A stretch of DNA of 64,000 nucleotides from Dactylis glomerata (taxonomy: Eukaryota > Streptophyta > Magnoliopsida > Poales > Poaceae): the NCBI GenBank assembly GCA_007115705.1, contig QXEO01000879.1, positions 186,001 to 250,000 of the forward strand, given 5' to 3'. The notes under the pieces were generated by a model. The model ran no database searches, had not been told where the DNA came from, and saw only the letters and a list, made by a program, of their open reading frames with translations. Position 1 is the stretch's first letter; every line of letters starts with the position of its first letter. Positions 10,037 to 21,826 of this stretch are shown in pieces. Position numbers and translations under genes: made by a program.

Positions 10037-12991
10037 TTCGCAATTTTCTGCGCCTAGCTCAAAGGCGTTAAAGAAAAGCACTCTTGGGAGATAACCCAAT
10101 ATTTTATTTTCAGTACTTTTTCTTTTATTTGAGTCTTGGAAGTCATTACTACTGTAATGACCGCTCCTTATCCTTTTTATTTTATTGTTGTGCCAAGAGG
10201 AGCCTCTAATTCGAGTGAGGTAAGATTTGGGGATGTTGCTGTCCTGAAACTATTTTCGGTGCTGCACCGTACAAATTCGTATAAATTCTCTGTATATCTT
10301 CTGGACCTGCGATTTCTTGTGCGATTTCTTGTACAAATTCGTATAAGCACTCTTGGGAGATATGCCCCAGGTTATATCCAAACTTTCTTTAGATGAACAC
10401 TTTTTGATTTGAGCAACATAAAACCCCTCAAAAATTCGACCTTTGTCAGCTGTTCTGTTTTGACAGATTTCTGCCAATGTTTGTGTTTGCCGCTTTATTG
10501 CTTTCTTTTGAGTTCTTTTGGGGAAGTTGCTACAGTAGTATATGCTATATATGTGGTGGTTTTGGGTTGAAACCTGAAGCACAAAGAGGTTGATTATGTG
10601 TTATGCTACACTAATGTTGCTAATACAATTGTGTTTAGTTTTGTATGAAGGAAGTTTTCAAGTGTAGGGATTGGAGAATGATGAGATGAGTTGAAGAATG
10701 GACAAAAGCTCAAACTTGGGGATGCCCATGCATCACCCCAAGAAATATCCAAGAAGTACAAGTGTCAAAGCTTGGGGATCCCCCCGAGGGACCCCTTCTT
10801 CATTGGGAAAAATCAGGTCACCTTTCAAGACACTATATTTTTATTGCTTCATGCACTATGTGTTTTCTTGGAGCGTCAGTTGTTTTAGTTTTCTTAGTTA
10901 GTTTAGTTTTGTTTGCTGCAATAAATGGTTGGACCCCAACAAATTTCTTTTGGAGGAGATGTACTCGTTTTCATTTGCCAAGAACACTCCATTTTCATTC
11001 TTACAATTTCAACGAGTGTTCTTCTTTTTCTGCTACTGCTTTTGGTTTTCGTTTTTGCCTTGATATGCGTTCAGACCTTGTCATACCTTTTCATAAAGGT
11101 GTATTTTTGCCTCTGATCTTTATTGGTTTTCATCAAAAGAGGTGTCTTAAAAAATTTCAAATGGTGTTGGAAAAGAGAAAAAGCTTTATGTAAAATAGTG
11201 GTACAAGAAGGAGCTTGTGTAGACTGCGGCTTAGGCTTTTTCATGTCATGCTTGATGTCTTTTTGATAGTATGCTTAGTGGTTTTGCTGTAGCATGACTT
11301 GTCTCAAATAACTGAGATTGCTTAATGAGCCTTTGAAAAAATCATGCGTTGTTTTAATTATTTGGAAGCATTATTTTGGTTTTCTCCTTGATGCTTTATT
11401 TGGGTTGACTTGGCGCATGCTCACACATGTTAGACTCTTACAAAGTCGCCAATAGCCTCTATGATCATTTAGTTTTTGACTTTTGATGCCATCTTATGCT
11501 TCTTTTAATGTCGCTTTGTCGCTTTGCATGATTATGGCCATTATTGCTCTCTTAGTTGGTCGCTCCCAGTCTTTTGCTAGCCCTCATTTTGTATTGAGTA
11601 TGAGCTCTACTCGTGCATCCAACTCCTAAAAGCCAAAGTTTACCAAAGTGTCCACCATACATACCTACTAGCAATTTGCTATTCCAAGTAAATTTGACTT
11701 GCTTTTATTTTCTCTTCAAATTAAACTCTTACCAGTGTTATGCAAAAATTGGTCAGTAAAGCTCTCACGAACCGGAAGGCACACTTTACTTTTTCCTGTT
11801 CTTAAAAATTTGACATTGTGGCCTCTTATGTTGAGTTGTTATGCTTGCAAGTTGTAAGTTGGATTCTAGCCCAACCATGCCGTCATGGGGCAAGCTTTCA
11901 ACATTGCACTTCTTATTTGAGTTGATATCGTGATCTTTTATTTATGGATGCCCACGGTGTGAAATGAGTTGGGAATCTTGTGAGGATCATGGAGTTTGTA
12001 TATGTGTTAGGGAAACGCCTGGGCCGCCAATCTAAGCCATCCATAATTCATGGTGGAAATTTGCAGCGTACCCATGGTGGATATTCAACGACGCATCTCA
12101 AAATAAAAAGCTAAACAAAATGGCAAATAAAAGAGATGTCGAGGTGTTCATTGTCTGCTTGTCCTGTCATTTTGATGTGGGCTTGTTCCATGTCATTGGG
12201 CACGGAGGTACCCCGTTGGCGATTCTCGATGATACATATATACTTACAATGACAAGAGCCTTGCTTGGGACTCTAAGTAAAGTAGCATGAGGTTTGGGTA
12301 CTCGTATTCACAGGACACGAGGTTTTCAACTTATGATTTGTCAAGCATATGCATCATAATTGTTCTCGCATTAACTTTAACCATTCAAGATGCTTATGAT
12401 GGGGGCAATGAGAGCTCAAAGCCGGTAAGTACCATAATTTTTGAAGGTCTATAAAACTTGCAATCACTGCTTCCCTCTGCGAAGGGTCTTTCTTCTACTT
12501 TTATGTTGAGTCACCACCTTCTTTCTTTATGCACCATAAGAGAGCAAAGTTGTCATTCTTAGTATAATATGCATTGTCCCAAAGTTTTCATTGATTGATT
12601 CATGTTGTTGGTTTCACTTGTTCTCAAATTATTTGTATCTAGTCGCCCTCTTAAACTTGAAGGTGTCCTATGCATTTATGTTTTGCTCTCCATGAAGGAC
12701 AAGCTGAAAACCATTTGTATGTTTTTCCTTATGATTTGAACACATGTTTGACTTTCATTGTTTCATTTTCATGATCTTTTGTTTGTGTTCATTTGCATGT
12801 TTACAACATGGTTGCTAAGTTCCTATTGTCAAGATTATATCTTCGTGCCCATGTTTCAAGTTCTTATGATCCCACCTCACAAATGCTTACATATATGATC
12901 AAGATTGTGTAGGTGCATGTCGCCTCAAAAATTATTCTTTTGTTATCACTTACCTACTCGAGGACGAGCAGGAGTTAAGCTTGGGGATGCT
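10037..12991 (+). other. Athila-like 3' non-coding region with repeated polypurine-like tracts
   Basis: About 3 kb without a supported gene, nearly the same as 27318-30240 on the opposite strand. It carries CTTGGGGATGCCC (about 10716), AGCTTGGGGATCCCC (about 10768) and the functional-looking AAGCTTGGGGATGCT just before the LTR. Confidence 0.75.
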
Positions 12992-14625
12992 TGATACGTC
13001 TCCAACGTATCTATAATTTTTGATGCTCCATGCTTGTTTTTACACCATTTGCATACTGCTTCGTTACACTTCGTTTGCACTTTTATGCATTTTCCGGAAC
13101 TAACCTACTAACAAGTCGCCACACTGCCAGTTTCCTGTTTTCTGCTGTTTTTGTGTTTCAGAAGTGATACACGGGAAATATTCTCGGAATTGGACAAAAC
13201 AAGTTCCTGAAGTCTTATTTTTCCCGGAAGCTTCCAGAGATCCAAAGAGGAGACGGAGTGGGGCCACGAGGTGGCCACACACCAAGGCGGCGCGGCCAGG
13301 CCCTGGGCCGCGCCCCCTATGTGTGACACCGCCTCGGTCCACTTCTGATGATGCCCCTTTGCCTATAAAGACCCCCCGACGGAAAAAAGCTAAGTACCCG
13401 ATCAATTTTCCAGAACACATCGCGATCCGCCGCCGCCGTCGACCCGAAGATCGGGAGGGTCCAGAAGCTCTTCCCGATACCCTGCCGGAGAGGGGAATCA
13501 CCACCGAAGGTCTTCTTCATTGCCATGCTTGCCTCTGGAGTGATGAGTGAGTAGTCTACCTTGGACTATGGGTCCATAGCAGTAGCTAGATGGTTGTCTT
13601 CTCCACCATGTGCTTCATGTTTAGATCTCATGAGCTGCCCTACATGACTGAGATCACTGTTATGTAATTCTACAAGTTTGGTTTGTTGGGATCCAATGAA
13701 TATTGGTGTTATGATTGAGTTGCTATACTGAAATATATCTTATGTTATCTCCATGTTGTTAATGATCTTGCATGCTCTCTGTTGTTAGTAGCTATCTTGG
13801 CCGAGTAGTTGCTAGTGACTCCAAGAGGGGGTATTTATGCTCGATAGTGGGTTCATGCCTCTATTTAATCTGGGGGAGTGACAGAAACCTCTAAGGTTGT
13901 AGATGTGCTATTGCTACTAGGGAGAAAACAACATTCATATGCTCAAGGGCATATGCTTTGTTTACATTACACACTTTGCTTAATGCAATTATCTGTTGTT
14001 CGCAACTTAATACTTGTGGAGTTCTCGGATTGATTCGCCACAAGTGGATTATTAGTCATAGATGCAGTTGGATGGCGGTCTATGTATTTTGTTGTAATAC
14101 CCAGAGTAAATTGCATAGTGATCTTCTTGACATATCACTTTTATCTTTATTCTATCAATTGCCCAACTGTAATTTGTTTACCCAGCATGTGTTATTTATC
14201 TTATGGAGAGACACCACTAGTGAACTGTGGACCCCGGTCCTATTTCCATCATATTGCTATCACCTATTTAGTTTACTCGCACTGTTTACTTTACTCGTAT
14301 TCTTCTACTGCTTTCCACTCGATACGCTCATACCCTTTGTTTCAAGCAAACCGGTGAGATTGACAACCTCATCGCAAGTTGGGAACAAAGTATTTGGTTG
14401 TGTTGTGTGCAGGTTCTGCGTTGCAGCTAGCAAGCAAAGCTTGAATGAGGCGCCATATATAAATTGTCTGAAGCTGTCGCAAACTAGCAAGCATCACCTT
14501 CAGTCGCATTGTCCGCTTTTCTCCTGATCGACATACCTTGGTTTCTTAACTAAGGGAAAACTTGCTGCTATACTCATCACACCTTCCTCTTGGGGTTCCC
14601 AATGGGCCGGTTATTTACTTCATCA
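12992..14625 (+). repeat. Athila-like LTR, about 1,634 bp
   Basis: Starts TGATACGTCTCCAACGTATC immediately after the polypurine tract and ends ...TTACTTCATCA. It matches, in inverse orientation, the LTRs at 31033-32657 and 16999-17418 plus 26433-27317. A TATA-like CTATAAAGACCCCC lies at about 13361. Confidence 0.85.
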
Positions 14626-14764
14626 ACTTGGCACCATCAAGGTGGCAGGATAAATGAGTTTGCATGCTTGTTCTATTGCTTAGAGATGTTATTTTGATGC
14701 ATTTTAGCCCTCTTGCAACTCCCTATAGTAGTTCCCTACATTTGTTTGTCTTAAAATCATTTTT

Positions 14765-15928
14765 ATGAGGTTTGTTAAAAAAATTCAGAAAAGGGAAATG
14801 GACAACTACACCTATGGAGAAGTCTTTGAAAGAGAAGCACCAAGGGCATCAAGGCCTACAAGATCGACTGCTCAATATAGGATATCCTACAATGAAGATC
14901 TTATGTCACCGAACATTGAGGGGGATGATGGAGATGTGCATCCATCCACCTTCCCTTGTGCTAACTTTTTGAGTGATGCAGGGATTCTTGAGGATTTCTT
15001 ACTCCTTGTTGACAGGGTGGGATTGACTACATACATGGCGGATGAGAGTAATCAATATGCTATCCTCACAAAGATTTTTGTTGAGAGTTTTAAATTCACT
15101 AACTCTGCATTCAGGCCATCTGTTGCGTTTAAAATTTATGATAAGTCTATCACCATGTCTTTGGAGAAGTTTTGTGGTATTCTAGGTATCCCCATGTTTG
15201 GGACGGCGATGAAGATTCTGAACCAACCCTCTGATTTGCTGGAGCTCCACCGAGGAGTGAACAACGATGATGACCGCATAGCTCAGCGTGGCAAGATAAG
15301 AAATAGTCAACTCCCAGCTATTAAATACTTTGCTTATTATCTTACCACTAGTATTCTTGGTAGAGAGAACACTAGCAATATTTCTAACTATCATCTAGCT
15401 TTTCTAGCTGCTGCACTTGATGTTAGTAGAAAGTATAACCTCGGTGCTCTTATTGCTCGTCGCCTAGCTGCTAGGGGACCTATTTATGGAGGCATTATTG
15501 TTCGACGCATTGTTGCTGCTCTAGGACTTTCTATTGCTCCTAATGATATATTGTTAGTCCCACAGAGACTTGATCTTGCTGCCATGAAGCTCCATCACTT
15601 TGTTACTGCTAACTCATGTGCAGGGAAACTAGTCTATAGAATGTTATTTACTGGTGGAGATGAAAGGGAAGTTCCCTTGCCGCAGCCCCATTTGTTCAGT
15701 CTATGCAGGAAACCATGGTCGCGCACAAAGGAGGAGTTGGATGAGCAGCTTAGGCTGCTCGGCTTCCACACACAGCAGGGCGCCGTGGACCAGGAGGAGG
15801 AGGCGCCCGCTGACAACTACGCCATGTACCATGTTGGGGCGTCCTCGAGCTCGTACCAGGACGAAGGTACTTCTTCGTCACACTTTGGAGGCGCCACTTC
15901 ATGGCCGAGTTGGCCGAGCTGGGATTGA
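14765..15928 (+). CDS. ATHILA ORF1-type protein
   Basis: An intact frame of 387 codons (MRFVKKIQKREMDNYTY...). The body (VGLTTYMADESNQYAILTKI, MSLEKFCGILGIPMFG, YLTTSILGRENTSNISNYHL) matches the Athila-type retrotransposon ORF1 family known from Triticeae elements, ending in a serine/tryptophan-rich tail (PSWPSWPSWD). Such proteins are encoded near the 5' part of Athila elements; the function is not established and I infer a gag-like or accessory role. It lies 140 bp after the LTR, next to a poor primer-binding-site match (TTGGCACCATCAAGG). Just downstream is the family-typical AAAAGCCTAAGCTTCGGGGG. An alternative start is the internal ATG at 14798. No pol follows. Confidence 0.75.
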   Translation: MRFVKKIQKREMDNYTYGEVFEREAPRASRPTRSTAQYRISYNEDLMSPNIEGDDGDVHPSTFPCANFLSDAGILEDFLLLVDRVGLTTYMADESNQYAILTKIFVESFKFTNSAFRPSVAFKIYDKSITMSLEKFCGILGIPMFGTAMKILNQPSDLLELHRGVNNDDDRIAQRGKIRNSQLPAIKYFAYYLTTSILGRENTSNISNYHLAFLAAALDVSRKYNLGALIARRLAARGPIYGGIIVRRIVAALGLSIAPNDILLVPQRLDLAAMKLHHFVTANSCAGKLVYRMLFTGGDEREVPLPQPHLFSLCRKPWSRTKEELDEQLRLLGFHTQQGAVDQEEEAPADNYAMYHVGASSSSYQDEGTSSSHFGGATSWPSWPSWD

Positions 15929-16998
15929 TCTCCACTTAGGCCAAAAGCCTAAGCTTCGGGGGAGGTACGCCGACGATTCACTCATCTACATATCATATTT
16001 TGTCGATTCTTTGTATATCCATGTTTCATTTTATTTTTCTTTGTTGCTTCTCGTTTTTATTTCTGCTTTCCAAAACATGAAAAGACCAAAAATATTTCCG
16101 TTGTTTCTCTTTATTTGCCTCTTTAGCTTTCTAGCTTTGGTTTGCTTTGTTTCCTATTTTTGGTTTGATACTTGAAAAATCCAAAAATATTTTGCTTTGT
16201 TTGTTGTTTCCTTCTGTTCTTGTTGCAAAATTTGAAAACCCAAAAATATTTGTTGTTCTTCTTCGGTTTTGTAAAGTTTGCTGCAGAGTTCAGTCTCCTG
16301 TGACTCTAATGGAGCTTGGTATTCACTTTATATTATTCAAGCCACACAAGTGAAGAGCAATAATGACGACGTATGACAACTCGAGATGTGGTGAGAAGCT
16401 GGTATGAACTCTATTTGTTTTCATTTTTGTACATATACTCGTGTATGTGGACATGCTTAGCCAGTTCATGTGAGGTATATGTTATCTAATGGATGCTTTG
16501 TAGTTCTTGCACTCATATGATTAGTTCCCATTTACTAATAGTTTGTAGCATGTCGTGTAGATGTTTGCTTGCATTGTTCTATTCATAAAATGGTATGACA
16601 TTGTGGTATCCTCCTCTGCAAAGTTTCATTTGAATCGACTTGGCACATGCTCAAGCATGCATATGACTGAATAAAAAGTCAATTAAGTCTCAATGATCTA
16701 ATTTGCCTCAGAGTTTTTGTATCATTTTTATGCCTATGTTAATTGTGTTTTGTCGCAAGCATGATTATGATAGTTATTGCTCTCTCGATTGTCGCTTCCC
16801 AGTCTTTTGCTAGCCTTCGCTTGTACTGAGAGGGAATACTTCTCGTGCATCCAACTCCTGAAAACCAAGTAACCCCAAAGAGTCCACTATAAATTCCTAT
16901 GTATGGTATTTCAAAGCCATTCCAAGTAAATTTTCATGTGCTACCTTTCAAAAACTTTCAAACGCTTCTCATTTTGTGCCACTATTTTTAGCTCATGA
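15929..16998 (+). other. Non-coding remainder of the plus-strand Athila-like element
   Basis: T-rich sequence with repeats of the type AAAATCCAAAAATATTT (16.08-16.25 kb), followed by sequence similar to the family 3' non-coding region. It ends abruptly at about 16998 against the truncated inverted LTR. No gene is supported. Confidence 0.65.
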
Positions 16999-17418
16999 GG
17001 AGTAAAGTAAACAGTGCGAGTAAAGTAAACAGGTGATAGCAATATGATGGAAATAGGACCGGGGTCCACAGTTCACTAGTGGTGTCTCTCCATAGATAAA
17101 TAACACATGCTGGGTAAACAAATTACAGTTGGGCAATTGATAGAATAAAGATAAACGTGATATGTCAAGAAGATCACTATGAGATTTACTCTGGGCATTA
17201 CAACAAAATACATAGACTGCCATCCAACTGCATCTATGACTAATAATCCACTCCAGGGGATATCAATCCGAACACCCCAGTAGTATTAAGTTGCGAACAA
17301 CAGATAATTGCATTAAGCAAAGTGTGTAATGTAAACAAAGCATATGCCCTTGAGCATATGAATGTTGTTTTCTCCCTAGTAGCAACAGCACATCTACAAC
17401 CTTAGAGGTTTCTGTCAC
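16999..17418 (-). repeat. Distal part of the split, truncated Athila 3' LTR
   Basis: Aligns with 31356-31773 of the 5' LTR (shared GCGAGTAAAGTAAACAGG, GACCGGGGTCCACAGTTCAC). It ends at 17414-17418 with GTCAC, the left target duplication of the nested element. The last 320 bp or so of the LTR are missing at 16998/16999. Confidence 0.88.
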
Positions 17419-17752
17419 TGACGAGGGTTAACTCGACAAATGTCCTAGATGAAGGACTTAGGATCGGGGAGATAGGGCGTCGGATGAACTCGAAGGTAAA
17501 GTTAGTCGAAATAGGTATGCGTCGAAAGTAAACTTGGGTGTTCAACCTGGCTTGCTTTCAATCTGGCCAACACCGTCCCCTCCTGGCCCCTATATATAGG
17601 TGGCCAGGTCTCAAGGATCGGGTAGGGTCCGATACAGATTACAATATCGATATACGGTAAAGACTTGTATTCGACTATCATTACAATTGGGCCTAGCTAT
17701 ACGGGCCTCAGGGGTACTCAACTAACGGGCTCTATTAGCTATACCCTTGTCA
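17419..17752 (-). repeat. 3' LTR of the 9-kb Tat-lineage element
   Basis: Spans 334 bp, with TGACGAGG and CTTGTCA ends. Polypurine tract GGGGCTAC (minus strand) adjoins at 17753-17760. Confidence 0.93.
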
Positions 17753-18823
17753 GTAGCCCCTGAGATTCTACCAGAATTGTAGATTCGGGTTGAATCTCTA
17801 ATCTTCAAATCTTCGACTTGATCAATTCTTCGACTTCTTCTTATCTTCAAATCTTCGACTTGGTCTTTCGACTTATGTTTATGATAATTTGTTCGCAAGG
17901 GGTTTTGATGAACAAGCCTGACAACTCTGACGGATCAAGAGGTCAGTTAACTGCCGGAACAGATACTTGTCACCTACTTCAAATTCAATCCCCTTGGACT
18001 TGAATTCGGTATACCGGTCAAACCCATTCTTTTGCCGCATTTAGGACTTACAAAGAATGAGTCCCAGTGGTTCTCAGGGTACCCAGTGCATCCACCAAGA
18101 TTTTCTTCGCGTCGTAGACACGGATACATACCAGCAGAGCGCATCCATGTGCGTATACCGGGCCACACAGGACGGATCCCGGGGTCTTACCTATGTGACA
18201 AATCACGGCATTCGAGTTCCGTTGCGATAACGCAACTCGAGAATCTCATGTCGCAGTCAAATTTTGACTGAAAATATTCGGGTTTCTACAACCATAAAGC
18301 TCGCTCTCGATGGGAGTAACACTTCTGCACTTCTCCAATCTCAAATGCTTTGCCAATAAATATCGTCGGGTGCGCGCTCAGCGCTCCCGATGGGAGTATT
18401 CCCCGAGGCTATAGTCAAAAAAAAGAGTTTTTCGAGTATAGGCTCAAGAGATAATGTAGCTCTTCATACTTCAACTCGAAACACTTCGACTTCGAGATTC
18501 TGCAATTCGAAATACTTTCTTCTTCGAGGTTCTTTCAACTCGAGATACTTTCTTCTTCGATAATAACATCTCCCAGGGCTATAATCAAAAAATTCTTCAC
18601 ACATGATCCTTTTTATCAATTCTGCATTTGTCGGCGCCATCCTGTTTCCATTTATGATGTCAATGAAGACGTAGCTCTTCATCAGTGCGGACCGTTTTAT
18701 GGGTAATACTGTAACTTTCACAATTTTTTGACCGTTTAGTGGGCTGCACGATTTTTGAGCGTTGTTGGGCTGCCGTTTCCGATCTTTGCGCCACGTCTCA
18801 GCCCACGATCCTTCTCCCAGAAG
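17753..18823. other. Non-coding 3' region of the Tat-lineage element
   Basis: Low-complexity sequence with many CTTCGACTT and TTCGAGATACTTTCTTCTTCG repeats (17.80-17.88 and 18.46-18.57 kb). No supported gene; it forms the upstream region of the antisense promoter. Confidence 0.6.
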
Positions 18824-18833
18824 ATATATAAAT
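18824..18833 (+). promoter_or_regulatory. TATA box of the antisense gene
   Basis: ATATATAAAT lies 142 bp before the antisense start codon, on the strand opposite to gag. The same ten bases lie upstream of the antisense gene in the 16-kb Tat element (42781-42790). Confidence 0.65.
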
Positions 18834-18974
18834 GGCATAGTGGGGAATCATACTGTTTTCCAGCTCGTTCCCTCCGCCGCCACCATTGCTGATTTCCTCT
18901 GCTTCTTCCTTTGCGGAGCCCCCAAGCGTACTTCGTGCTGGATGCGCGTGAAACATCTGGCTATCAAGAGCGCC

Positions 18975-21651
18975 ATGGCCAAGACTTCTGCCACCAACTG
19001 GGTTCGCTCCACCATCACCAAGAAAGATGTGGAGAAAGCCACAGCGGATGGCCTCATCGCCACCGAAGATTCCATCAAGTTTCCCAGTACTGAATGGATC
19101 CCGAAGCCCCCGAGCGGTTATCGGGTAATGTTCCTTGCTTTTCTTCTCCGCGGTTTGTCCCTTCCTGCCCACGAGTTTCTTCGTGGGCTGCTATTTGTCT
19201 ACGGTGTGCAGCTCCATCAGCTCACACCAAATTCTCTTCTTCACATTGCCTGTTTCGTGACTCTTTGCGAGTCCTTCTTGGGTATTGAACCCCACTTCCT
19301 TCTGTGGAGGTCGATCTTTCGACTCCGCCCCAACGTTTCTTTGGCTAGGAAACCCGAACTAGGCGGAGCCGTTGTTTCTGTGCGCCCTGAGGCGCAATAT
19401 TTTGAATTTTCCATGACCGCGTCTGTCCAAGGATGGAGGACAAAGTGGTTCTATATCAAGGACCGCAAATCCTCTCCTGGGGATGAATTCGGCTTGCCTC
19501 CTTTTGATGCTTCCCAGGAAGTAAAGAAATTGGCTTCGTGGGATGCACTTCCCTCAGATGATGAGGTAGCACAAGTTCTTCCCCTTCTATCTCGCATTCA
19601 AGCTTTGAAAGGAGGCCAAGGAGGAGCTTTATTCGGTATCCAACTCATGGCGTTCTTCATACAACGTCGAGTTCAACCCTTGCAACACCGCCTCACCAAG
19701 TTATGGAATTACTCTGGCTTGGAAGATCCTACTCGCGTCTCTCAAGATTTAATAGAGAAAAAAGATGTCGACAAGCGAGTTAGGAGCCTTACCAAACTCA
19801 CCAAGGATCATGCGGTTGCTGACTTAACCGCTGATTACTTCGACTCCGTGCACCCTTTATCCAAGGTATGCATCTTTGTGTTCACTTGCTGTTGATTTTT
19901 GCTTGTTTCGACTTACATTCGCCTTTGCACTCTGCTGATGTTTCTTTTTCCCTTTTTATATATGCAGGGTCACCAATTCCTTGTTTCACACCCTCCTCTT
20001 CCAGAGGCAGGGCCCCTGCTGGCTGATCTGGCCTCTCCTGCATCTGAAGCCCCCGAGGCTGACGAAAGTCAGGACGGAGATGATGTCGAAGATTCAGAAG
20101 AAGAAACTAGCTCGTCGACATCTTCTCCTCCCACTCTCGTTGAAGATGCCAATGTCGACAAGAAAAGGAAGCGTGTCGACGAAATCGCTTCATCGAGTTC
20201 TACAGCAGCGGGCAAAGCCCCCATTCATGCAGAAGATATGGAGTACTTCGACATGCTAGCATCGTAAGTATTGTTTATTCGAGTTCCTCAATTGCGCTTC
20301 TCTCGCCTTGTTTCCATCGTGTTACTCATAAGTTTCTTGCTTCTTGTAGAGATGATGAAGAACCGTCAGAACCTGCTACAGGTACTCCTCTAATTCCTAC
20401 AGCTGTTGATGATGAGCCCCCGGCTCAAAAAATTGCGCCCCGGGTTACAAGGGCCTCTGTAAAGAAGGTTCCTGTTTCCCGAAACCCCAAGCGCTCGAAG
20501 AAGGTTAAAGAACCCGAAGTTTCTCTGGAAGCCCACGAATCCGTAGCTTCCCCTCATGATGTGAGTAACTTTTCTCTTACTCATTCTCCTTTGCATACAC
20601 TTGCGTTCTTATACTCTCTGTTCTCTTAGGCTTTGTTGAGCAGATTTGTCGCCTTGGGCACTGAATGTGCTGAGTACCTAAAGGTTGCGCAAGCTTCCGA
20701 AGGTACAATTTTGACGTCGAGTCCTTACTTTTCTTCTGTGCCTTATTCTTTGCTATTTATCTGATTCCTTGTCGTCCTCTTTTGCAGCTGCTTTAGCAAC
20801 AGCCAATGCTCGAATTGCATCACTTGAAGCGGAGCTTGATGCTTCGCGAAAAGCTTATGATGCTGCGGCCGCTGCTAAAGCGAATGCTGAGAAGTCGCAA
20901 AAAGCCGCGCTTGGCAATGCGAAGAAAGCTAAAAAAGCTCTAGCTGAAGCCAACAAGGAGCATGCTCAACGGGAGCAAGCCGTGGCGAAGCGTCTTCACA
21001 CCATGTCTACTGCCGCTGAAAGTAAGTGCTTCGCCTTGTCTTTTGTTTTCGTCTTCTGTTGCACTGGTGTATTTGTTGACACTTGTCTCTTCTTTTATTT
21101 TCTATTGCTCAGAATTCACCGGGGTATCTCCATCGTCCTTGCAAACGGACGATGATCCTCTTATGGACGCGGTTAACCTACTCGAGGAAAACTGGATATC
21201 TATCCAGGAGACTTTTGAGTTAGTTAGCCGCGTTTTATCACGGCTGTTTGCCGGCTTGTGGCCAAAGAAAAGGGTGACAGTTCCGAAGGGTAACTTGACT
21301 GAACTTGCCAAGTCCTTCGATACTACTGAAGACCCCACTCTCCAACTGAAAGGCCTTTCCATTAAGCGCGGTGCCGAAGGTGCTATTGCGCTTTCTCTCG
21401 CTCATGGGACGAACTTTGACTGGGAGAGGGTTAGCTCCCCTCATGGCCACACCCATGACGAGATGAAGGTTTTCTTCGAGAGGACGAAGAAGTTGGCACC
21501 TGCATTGCTAACAACTATTTCTCCTTCGGCAGCCTCTGCGGTGCCTGCTACACCTCCTCCTGCGGCAGAAAATCCAGTGCCTCCATCAACTTCTGGCGAG
21601 GAAACTGCCATGCCTTCTTCTGCCACGGAGCGTGATGTTGAGGTGGCGTAG
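18975..21651 (+). CDS. Spliced antisense gene of the Tat element (Transposase_28-type), six exons
   Basis: Exons 18975-19865, 19968-20263, 20350-20560, 20630-20702, 20788-21021 and 21113-21651 all meet at GT-AG introns of 69-102 bp and sum to 2,244 bases, an open frame of 747 codons plus stop. Exon 1 encodes the conserved domain of the putative gypsy-type accessory family (LLRGLSLPAHEFLRGLLFVY, LCESFLGIEPHF, FFIQRRVQPLQHR). Exons 2-3 are acidic then basic (DKKRKRVDE, PKRSKKVKE; possible nuclear signals). Exon 5 is an alanine-rich coiled coil (IASLEAELDASRKAYDAAAA). It runs opposite to gag between protease and the 3' LTR, where Tat-lineage elements are known to carry antisense ORFs; the function is unknown. 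An in-frame ATG at 18942 would add 11 residues. Splicing is inferred from sequence only. Confidence 0.75.
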
Positions 21652-21826
21652 GCTTGGCTTCTCTGTAGCTTTAGATTTCTCCTTTTGAATGTAACCAACT
21701 TTAGGCGCGTGCAACCCGAGAACCTTAATCATAGGGTCTTGCACTTATGTAAATATGTTCCTTTTGGTATGAAGTCTTATGCTGTCTCTCTGAAATGTTT
21801 TTCTTTCCTTCTTTGGCTTGCAGTCG

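Larger units (their letters stand above)
9124..16998 (+). mobile_element. Athila-lineage Gypsy sequence, plus strand (3' part, LTR, and further internal part)
   Basis: Order: open protease-containing frame (9125-10036), a long 3' non-coding part ending in the polypurine tract AAGCTTGGGGATGCT, an LTR starting TGATACGTCTCC at 12992, then more internal sequence with an ATHILA ORF1 (14765-15928) and a second 3' non-coding part. The non-coding part at about 16.6-16.9 kb resembles 11.4-11.7 kb (shared motifs GGCACATGCTCA/GGCGCATGCTCA, CAGTCTTTTGCTAGCC, CGTGCATCCAACTCCT). So either two related elements share one LTR or two partial copies were joined. The left side is cut by the CACTA element and the right side ends at the inverted element at 16999. 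It resembles Triticeae Sabrina/WHAM-type families (from memory). No reverse transcriptase or integrase is present. Confidence 0.8.
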
